This document shows, in pieces, positions 28,251 to 33,207 of a DNA stretch of 33,207 nt. Every line of letters begins with the position of its first letter. Within the stretch, counting starts at the first letter, position 1. This DNA comes from a virus, in IMG/VR virus record IMGVR_UViG_3300025736_002425, positions 1 through 33,207 of that record; one strand, 5' to 3'. Both the position numbers and the translations under genes were made by a program. The notes under the pieces are model-generated. The model ran no database searches and had not been told where the DNA came from. It saw only the letters and a list, made by a program, of their open reading frames with translations.

Positions 28251-28617
28251 ATTATCAATGTTAAAAAGTGTTATTTGGAGAATAATGGGGGTATTTGTTT
28301 ACGCCGCAGTATTTTATTTCTTTACTGGTAAATTACAACTCACAATAAAAAGTTCATTAACACATCATACAACTTTTTTATTGGTGTTTTATTTACATGA
28401 GAGATTTTGGCTTTGGCTTAAAAAACCAAACCATCATATCAAAGCTTGGACTTATGAAATCGTTCTGGGCATGGGATTGGGCGGACTGATAGTCTACTAT
28501 TTCACAGGAACGTGGAAATCGGTAACTATGATAACTGGAACTTATACCGTTATTAAAATTATTACTTACTATATTAATGAAAAAGTATGGTCGAAAATAG
28601 AGAGCAAAAAACAGTAG
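28237..28617 (+). CDS. DUF2061-like membrane protein
   Basis: A 126-residue membrane protein from a GTG preceded by AAAGGAGAAAATTC. KSVIWRIMGVFVYAAVFYFFTG, FYLHERFWLW and ITYYINEKVWSK resemble the DUF2061 pattern (K-S-x-x-W-R, two helices, Y-x-x-x-E-x-x-W repeated). Helices lie at about residues 15-30, 42-58, 70-88 and 92-112. Relatives occur near sulfate activation or glycan genes, but function is not established. It overlaps its neighbours on both sides. Confidence 0.68.
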   Translation: MVTHKLSMLKSVIWRIMGVFVYAAVFYFFTGKLQLTIKSSLTHHTTFLLVFYLHERFWLWLKKPNHHIKAWTYEIVLGMGLGGLIVYYFTGTWKSVTMITGTYTVIKIITYYINEKVWSKIESKKQ

Positions 28618-29426
28618 CAATAAGTGGATCACATGGTTTTGTAGCTTCAAATCTATCAAAATTATTACAAGTCAAACCCATTCCAAGAAAGCTTCTAAGT
28701 GATGTAACCGCATTAACTGATTATTTATCTTCAGTAGATACAGTTATTCACACCGCTGCTTATGGTAACTATAATTTTCAGAAAGGAGATAGAAAAGTTT
28801 TTAATGTAAACGTGGTTTATACATTTAATTTACTGGAAGCAGCAAAAGATGCTGGAGTAAAAAATTTCATTAACTTCAGTTCATCTTATGAACTTGGAAC
28901 GAAAAATGAACCAATGCATGAAGAAATGGTGGCAAGACCTGAAACTCTTTATGGAATAACTAAAGCATGTGGCACTCAACTCACAAGACATTTTTCAAAA
29001 TTCTTTAATACAGTAATTGTAAGGCCTTTTTCTGTAATGGGAGTTGGAGAACAAGACTGTCATTTAATACCAACATTAATTAAAAGTTGTTTGCATGGTA
29101 ATGAAATACCATTTGTTTCCGAACCAATGCATGATTTTATAGATGTAGTAGATTTATGTAATGGTGTAATACTAATTCTTAATAATATAGAAAAACTTAA
29201 TGGAGAAATATTTCATTTGGGATGTGGTAAACAATATACAAATCAAGAAGTTTTAAAAATAGTTGAAAAAACAACAGGAAAAAAGGCTCGTATTAGAATG
29301 GTTAAAAGTATGAGAGATTATGATTCTAGTTTTTGGATGGCTGATAACAGTAAATTAAGAGCATTAGGATGGAAACAAACCAAAACACTAGAAGAATCAA
29401 TTAAGGAGATGGTAGAAAATGTATAA
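28587..29426 (+). CDS. SDR-type nucleotide-sugar epimerase/dehydratase-like protein
   Basis: A 279-residue extended SDR. VAISGSHGFVASNLSKLL is the NAD-binding GxxGFxA motif, VDTVIHTAAYG and FINFSSSYELG are typical strands, and YGITK holds the catalytic Tyr and Lys. VIVRPFSVMGVGEQD and FIDVVDLCNGV, then GEIFHLGCGKQYT and ALGWKQTKTLEESIKEMVE complete the substrate domain. It would epimerise or dehydrate a nucleotide sugar. It overlaps the DUF2061 gene by 31 bases and the transketolase gene by 8. Confidence 0.9.
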   Translation: MVENREQKTVAISGSHGFVASNLSKLLQVKPIPRKLLSDVTALTDYLSSVDTVIHTAAYGNYNFQKGDRKVFNVNVVYTFNLLEAAKDAGVKNFINFSSSYELGTKNEPMHEEMVARPETLYGITKACGTQLTRHFSKFFNTVIVRPFSVMGVGEQDCHLIPTLIKSCLHGNEIPFVSEPMHDFIDVVDLCNGVILILNNIEKLNGEIFHLGCGKQYTNQEVLKIVEKTTGKKARIRMVKSMRDYDSSFWMADNSKLRALGWKQTKTLEESIKEMVENV

Positions 29427-30018
29427 AAAAAGACTCCTCGAAATATCTTATAAACTCGGCTTAAGTCATGTTGGAAGCTGTCTTACTTCTTTGGGAACAA
29501 TTAGTAGAATCTTTTTATTTAAACTTCCCAATGAAAAATTTGTTTTAAGTAATGGTCATGCGGGATTGGCATTATATGTAATACTCGAAAAGCATGGGTT
29601 TGCTAATGCGGAAGAATTATTTAAAAAACACGGAACTCATCCCAATAGAGACAATGTTATAGATTGCTCAACTGGCAGTCTGGGACAAGGACTGCCAATA
29701 GCGGTAGGGATGGCATTAGCGCACAGAGACAGGAGAGTTTATTGCGTGATTAGTGATGGAGAATGTGCTGAAGGATCAATCTGGGAGTCACTAACAATCG
29801 CTAGAGATGAAAAATTAAGAAATTTGAAGATATATCTCATTATGAATGGATGGGCGGCGTATAAAAAGATTGATGAAGATTACCTTATAAAAAGAATTAA
29901 GGCTTTTGAATTTCCTGTTAGAATTATCAAAACCACAATGGATGAATACCCGTTCCTAAAAGGATTAGACGGACATTATTCTAAAATTAAAAAGGAGGAT
30001 TATGAAAAGATACGATAG
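29419..30018 (+). CDS. Transketolase-like N-terminal subunit
   Basis: A 199-residue protein matching the thiamine-diphosphate-binding half of transketolases: LGLSHVGSCLTSLGTI, KFVLSNGHAGLALY, STGSLGQGLPIAVGMALA and the metal motif SDGECAEGSIWESL (usually GDGE). The Asn of MNGWAAYKK takes the place of the usual N ligand. Full split subunits are longer (about 270), so this is a trimmed version. It is paired with the gene at 30002 and sits in the sugar cluster, so it likely moves or cleaves a two-carbon unit in making an unusual sugar. Confidence 0.85.
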   Translation: MYKKRLLEISYKLGLSHVGSCLTSLGTISRIFLFKLPNEKFVLSNGHAGLALYVILEKHGFANAEELFKKHGTHPNRDNVIDCSTGSLGQGLPIAVGMALAHRDRRVYCVISDGECAEGSIWESLTIARDEKLRNLKIYLIMNGWAAYKKIDEDYLIKRIKAFEFPVRIIKTTMDEYPFLKGLDGHYSKIKKEDYEKIR

Positions 30019-30499
30019 TATGAGGGGTTGGTTTGCTTACGAGCTTTATCAACAAATGAAAAAGAATAAAGATATTTGGTTGATAACTGGAGATTTGGGT
30101 TATAAAATGTTTGATTCTATTCGGGATGAAATGCCAGATAGATTTATTAATACAGGAGCCGCCGAACAAAGTATGGTGGGAATTGGAGTAGGGTTAGCAT
30201 TAGAGGGAAGGATTCCGTTTGTTTATTCGATTACTCCGTTCTTACTTTACAGACCATTTGAAACAATAAGAAATTATCTCAATCAGGAAAAAATACCAGT
30301 AAAATTAGTTGGTGGAGGAAGAAATAAAGATTATAACGAAGACGGATTCTCTCATTGGTCAGAAGAAGATAGACAGGTAATGGGAATATTTTTTAACATA
30401 GATTCTCATTGGCCAGAAAAAAAAGAAGAAATGCCTGATTTGTTAGAATTAATAATTAATAGTAAAAAACCTACTTATTTAAACTTAAGAAGACAATGA
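30002..30499 (+). CDS. Transketolase-like C-terminal (pyrimidine) subunit
   Basis: A 165-residue protein overlapping the previous gene by 17 bases. RFINTGAAEQSMVGIGVGLALEG contains the catalytic Glu that activates thiamine diphosphate, and FVYSITPFLLYRPFETIRNYL and EDGFSHWSEEDRQVMG are family blocks. It stops after the pyrimidine domain and lacks the third, C-terminal domain of ordinary transketolase. A tetramer of the two subunits would form the active site between them. Substrate unknown. Confidence 0.86.
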   Translation: MKRYDSMRGWFAYELYQQMKKNKDIWLITGDLGYKMFDSIRDEMPDRFINTGAAEQSMVGIGVGLALEGRIPFVYSITPFLLYRPFETIRNYLNQEKIPVKLVGGGRNKDYNEDGFSHWSEEDRQVMGIFFNIDSHWPEKKEEMPDLLELIINSKKPTYLNLRRQ

Positions 30500-31230
30500 A
30501 AAAAGTTACAGTTTGTACAATATTTTGGAAAAGAGAAAGAAAATATACTGAAGTTTTAAAATCTTGGATGAATCAAGAAGAAGTAAACCAAGTTCTTGTT
30601 TGGGATAATTCGGGGAAATTTAAAACAAAAGTAAAAGGTGTTCATGTCATTAGTTCTAGTAAAAATATTAATTCTAGATGGAGAACTCTTTTAGCTCATC
30701 TTGCTAAAAATAATTTAATTATTCTTGCTGGTGATGATTTTATTGCTAGAAAAGAATTGGTTAAAGATTTAATGAAACATTACAAAAAAGACAGAGTTGT
30801 AGGAATAATGGGCAAAAACTTTACTGGAAATACTTATTATACGGCAACAGGTTTTCGTTCTCATAGTATTGATAAACCTATGCAAATGGACTATGTTTGT
30901 ACTAATATTTGCCTAGTTTCTAGGAAAAATGCCATAGATATTGACTTACGAAAAATACCTTCTGTTTTTATTGATGATTGGTGGTGGGAACAAAAATTAA
31001 TGAAGAAAGGAGTGACTCTCTGGATTGCTCCGACTAAAAAGTGGCTGATGATACCAGAAGGCAAAGATATGGATTCACATCACATGGATGCAAGACTAAA
31101 AGAGCTTAGAGAGTTATACTTTAGAAAATGGATTAAAAAAGAAAATATTGATCCTTGGAAATTATATAAAAAATATTTATTAAAAACAGGCCAAAAACAG
31201 GCTAAAGGAGACAACTATGTTAAAACCTAA
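30496..31230 (+). CDS. GT2-like glycosyltransferase
   Basis: A 244-residue GT-A-like protein. KVTVCTIFWKRERKYTEVLK starts the fold, VNQVLVWDNSG resembles the VDNxS segment, and LIILAGDDFIARKELVKDLM is the acidic metal motif (GDD). VFIDDWWWEQKLMKKG takes the place of the ED base motif. The C-terminus is helical and basic. Sugar and acceptor are unknown. It overlaps the preceding and following genes by 4 and 14 bases. Confidence 0.75.
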   Translation: MKKVTVCTIFWKRERKYTEVLKSWMNQEEVNQVLVWDNSGKFKTKVKGVHVISSSKNINSRWRTLLAHLAKNNLIILAGDDFIARKELVKDLMKHYKKDRVVGIMGKNFTGNTYYTATGFRSHSIDKPMQMDYVCTNICLVSRKNAIDIDLRKIPSVFIDDWWWEQKLMKKGVTLWIAPTKKWLMIPEGKDMDSHHMDARLKELRELYFRKWIKKENIDPWKLYKKYLLKTGQKQAKGDNYVKT

Positions 31231-31876
31231 TTACCCTCGTGAGCCATATACAAGACCATTTGATGAACTTCTAAAAGGAAGGAAGGATCTTGTTGGTGCC
31301 GAGGTTGGAGTTTATCGAGGACAACATGCTAGAGAAATATTAACGCATTTAGATATTAAAAAACTATTTTTAGTTGACTCGTGGGATGATTATAAGGGAT
31401 ATGATGAGGGCACACTAAAGTCAAAACTTGTCGAGGCATATAACGATGCCAGAAAACTATTAAAAGAGTTTGATGATGGTCGGTTAGTATGGATAAAAGA
31501 TTTTTCTGTTAATGCTTCTAAAAAGATAGAAGATGAGAGTTTAGACTTTGTTTATATAGACGCTAATCATGCCTATGAATATGCATTACAAGATCTTAAG
31601 GCTTGGCTGCCTAAAGTAAAAATAGGCGGATTTATTGGTGGACATGATTATGATAATAATAAAGAAAAGATAAAAACTACAGGAGCAGAATATGGGGTAC
31701 AAAAAGCAGTTAATGAATACTGTAAAGAACATAATATTGAATTTGAGTTCAGGCCATGTCTTCATCATCCGACTGGTGAAATGAGTGTTGACTGGGCCTT
31801 TAAAAAGGGAGGAAATATAAAAGACTGGAAACCTATTAATACACTCGAATTTAAAACATTCAATATTCCCGCCTAA
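31217..31876 (+). CDS. SAM-dependent methyltransferase (Methyltransf_24-like)
   Basis: A 219-residue class I methyltransferase. GAEVGVYRGQHAREIL is the SAM-binding glycine region, FLVDSWDDY the second strand, and LDFVYIDANHAYEYALQDLKAW with VKIGGFIGGHDYDN is the metal-associated end of the fold, as in small O-methyltransferases acting on sugars. The start has AAAGGAGACAAC upstream and overlaps the GT gene by 14 bases. The methyl acceptor is unknown. Confidence 0.85.
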   Translation: MLKPNYPREPYTRPFDELLKGRKDLVGAEVGVYRGQHAREILTHLDIKKLFLVDSWDDYKGYDEGTLKSKLVEAYNDARKLLKEFDDGRLVWIKDFSVNASKKIEDESLDFVYIDANHAYEYALQDLKAWLPKVKIGGFIGGHDYDNNKEKIKTTGAEYGVQKAVNEYCKEHNIEFEFRPCLHHPTGEMSVDWAFKKGGNIKDWKPINTLEFKTFNIPA

Positions 31877-31895
31877 ACTACTTTATTAAAAAATC

Positions 31896-32414
31896 ATGAA
31901 AGAACATCCTTGGGAAATTGAACCACAAGTATATCCATTTATATATGGACTAATACGAGCAATTAAACCCAAACAAGTAATTGAAACAGGAACATTTACT
32001 GGGAAAGGCACAACCAGTATCGCTAGGGCACTTAAAGATAATGGCTGTGGATTTCTGTGGTCGATAGATATTAAAGATTTCAAAGCCGAGAAACGTATAA
32101 CAGAAGAAAAACTAACACCGTTTGTTGAGCTTATTATTGGACAATCTCCACAAGCATTAGAGGATGTTATGTCTAAAAATAAGATCGATTTTGTCTTTCT
32201 TGACAATGGACATCTTTATCCTATTGTTTCTGCCGAGCTAGAAATAACACATAAATATCTTTCTCGAGGGGGTTATGTCGCAGGGCATGATTACAGGCCA
32301 GAACATAAAGGAGTCTTTCCTGCGGTCAATGATTTTTTAGCGAAATATAAGGGCAAGTATGAAAAAATTACAATTACTAGCGAAAATGGTTTTTTTATAA
32401 TCAGAAAGATATGA
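31896..32414 (+). CDS. Second SAM-dependent methyltransferase of the same type
   Basis: A 172-residue class I methyltransferase with VIETGTFTGKGTTSIARAL (SAM site), LWSIDIKDF, and IDFVFLDNGHLYPIVSAELE and GGYVAGHDYRPEHKG. It parallels the preceding gene (FVYIDANH and GGHDYD) and may be a divergent duplicate, but sequence away from these motifs differs. It lies 19 bases after that gene without a clear ribosome binding site. Substrate unknown. Confidence 0.83.
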   Translation: MKEHPWEIEPQVYPFIYGLIRAIKPKQVIETGTFTGKGTTSIARALKDNGCGFLWSIDIKDFKAEKRITEEKLTPFVELIIGQSPQALEDVMSKNKIDFVFLDNGHLYPIVSAELEITHKYLSRGGYVAGHDYRPEHKGVFPAVNDFLAKYKGKYEKITITSENGFFIIRKI

Positions 32415-33190
32415 AACCAATCACAAAACTTTTCAATAAACATAAAGGAAAAGAAATATGGATTGCTGGATCTGATCCATCATTAGAAAATTATCCAGAT
32501 GATTTTTTTAATGACAAGATAGGTATTACTCTCCATCTTGCTTATATGAAGTTTCCTAATGCGACTTATCATTACTTCAATGAAAGAGATAGGTTTGTAT
32601 TTTTAAAAGAAAAATATCCTGAAATTGTCAATAAAACAAATATCTTTGGTTATCCTTTTTATAATCGATCCAAAAAGGTAGCCGATGAAGCGATAGGTAA
32701 AGCTAGAGATAATTCATATTATCTTGATCTAAAACCATATCCTCCTCATGGAAACTCTGGATCTATCTTTAATGATTCTGGTCCAAATGCTATGCGAGCA
32801 ATGGTTAGCGATGCTGTAAAGGGTAAAAGAATGGATTATGGCGGTCATGGAACCTGTTTACACCCCTGTTCTTATGTAGCAGTCATGATGGGTGCTAAAA
32901 CAATTAATATCATTGGTTGTAATTTCAAAAACATAGAAGAAAAAGAGCATTTTGGGGTAACTAATAAAATAGACCATGACATGCGACCAACAACGCCTTC
33001 ATTCACAGGATATAGAGGTTTGAGAATGACTCGTGGACTGGAAGGAATTATTGCTGGATGTAATGATAACAATATCAAAGTTAACTGGGTAGAAAAATAT
33101 GATACAAAAACCAAACAACTTGTGTATAGGAATACGAACCCTAAACAGGACAACTTACCTAAAAAAGTGTCTGGATTCACTCCTCTCTAA
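32411..33190 (+). CDS. DUF115/sialyltransferase-like protein of unknown specificity
   Basis: A 259-residue protein that starts in the previous stop (ATGA). KEIWIAGSDPSLENYPDDFF, then TYHYFNERDRFVFLKEKYPE, resembles the start of DUF115 and GT29/42-like proteins, where a GPS or DPS motif precedes a Rossmann-like fold. Later blocks are GNSGSIFNDSGPNAMRAMVS, LHPCSYVAVMMGAKTINIIG and YRGLRMTRGLEGIIAGCND. No family is certain. The genomic context favours a sugar-transfer role. The frame closes 17 bases before the window end, and what follows is too short to judge. Confidence 0.6.
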   Translation: MKPITKLFNKHKGKEIWIAGSDPSLENYPDDFFNDKIGITLHLAYMKFPNATYHYFNERDRFVFLKEKYPEIVNKTNIFGYPFYNRSKKVADEAIGKARDNSYYLDLKPYPPHGNSGSIFNDSGPNAMRAMVSDAVKGKRMDYGGHGTCLHPCSYVAVMMGAKTINIIGCNFKNIEEKEHFGVTNKIDHDMRPTTPSFTGYRGLRMTRGLEGIIAGCNDNNIKVNWVEKYDTKTKQLVYRNTNPKQDNLPKKVSGFTPL

Positions 33191-33207
33191 TACAGATTTA
33201 GATGGAG

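Noticed and set aside
1-33207. CRISPR arrays, insertion sequences, integrase or lysogeny genes
   Set aside because: No regularly spaced direct repeats, transposase motifs, tyrosine or serine recombinase signatures, or repressor genes were seen on reading; repeated text consists of AT-rich low complexity and stop/start overlaps. A computed repeat search was not possible.

Overview
The window is best read as part of a tailed double-stranded DNA phage genome (class Caudoviricetes), probably assembled from an environmental sample. Every supported gene is on the + strand, genes are tightly packed with many ATGA-type stop/start overlaps, and the set includes large terminase, portal, ClpP-like head protease, SSB, RecA, tRNAs and a homing endonuclease. 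Most of the DNA is AT-rich (a sampled 60-base line at 6061 is 32% G+C). The -35/TATAAT promoters and AGGAGG ribosome binding sites point to a bacterial host. TGA is an ordinary stop throughout. I cannot name the host.

Layout. (1) 1-5.6 kb: recombination and repair genes, with recA interrupted by an intein whose 3' end opens the window, then ssb, a DRB0094-type RNA ligase, a PD-(D/E)XK nuclease, several tiny proteins and membrane proteins, and a more G+C-rich metallophosphoesterase island (about 3.4-4.6 kb). (2) 5.6-6.0 kb: an RNA locus with a strange tRNA-Trp(CCA)-like RNA, a perfect 10-bp hairpin and a canonical tRNA-Pro(UGG). (3) 6.0-11.0 kb: a second nuclease-like gene, then queD, queE, a short nucleotide-sugar dehydrogenase, a XapX-like membrane protein, queC, a phosphoribosyltransferase, folE and a DpdA-like transglycosylase. 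This is a route from GTP to preQ0 plus the enzyme that would put it in DNA, so the phage DNA is predicted to carry 7-deazaguanine. (4) 11.0-17.6 kb: ParB-like protein, small and large terminase, portal, ClpP-like protease and small zinc-ribbon proteins. No major capsid gene is seen before the window changes character. (5) 17.6-33.2 kb: a large sugar module with about six glycosyltransferase-type genes (one a GT4-GT2-methyltransferase fusion), a sulfotransferase-like protein, a TagD-like cytidylyltransferase, an SDR epimerase, a split transketolase, two SAM methyltransferases, an ATP-grasp protein and an HNH endonuclease.

How the parts may work together. The deazaguanine genes would protect the phage genome from host restriction, and the neighbouring phosphoribosyltransferase could recycle the guanine that DpdA releases. 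The sugar module lies beside head genes, so it may decorate the virion or alter host surface glycans. This is inference. A separate feature is a recurrent promoter design in which TATAAT sits only 5-7 bases before a start codon with no Shine-Dalgarno sequence, which predicts several leaderless transcripts.
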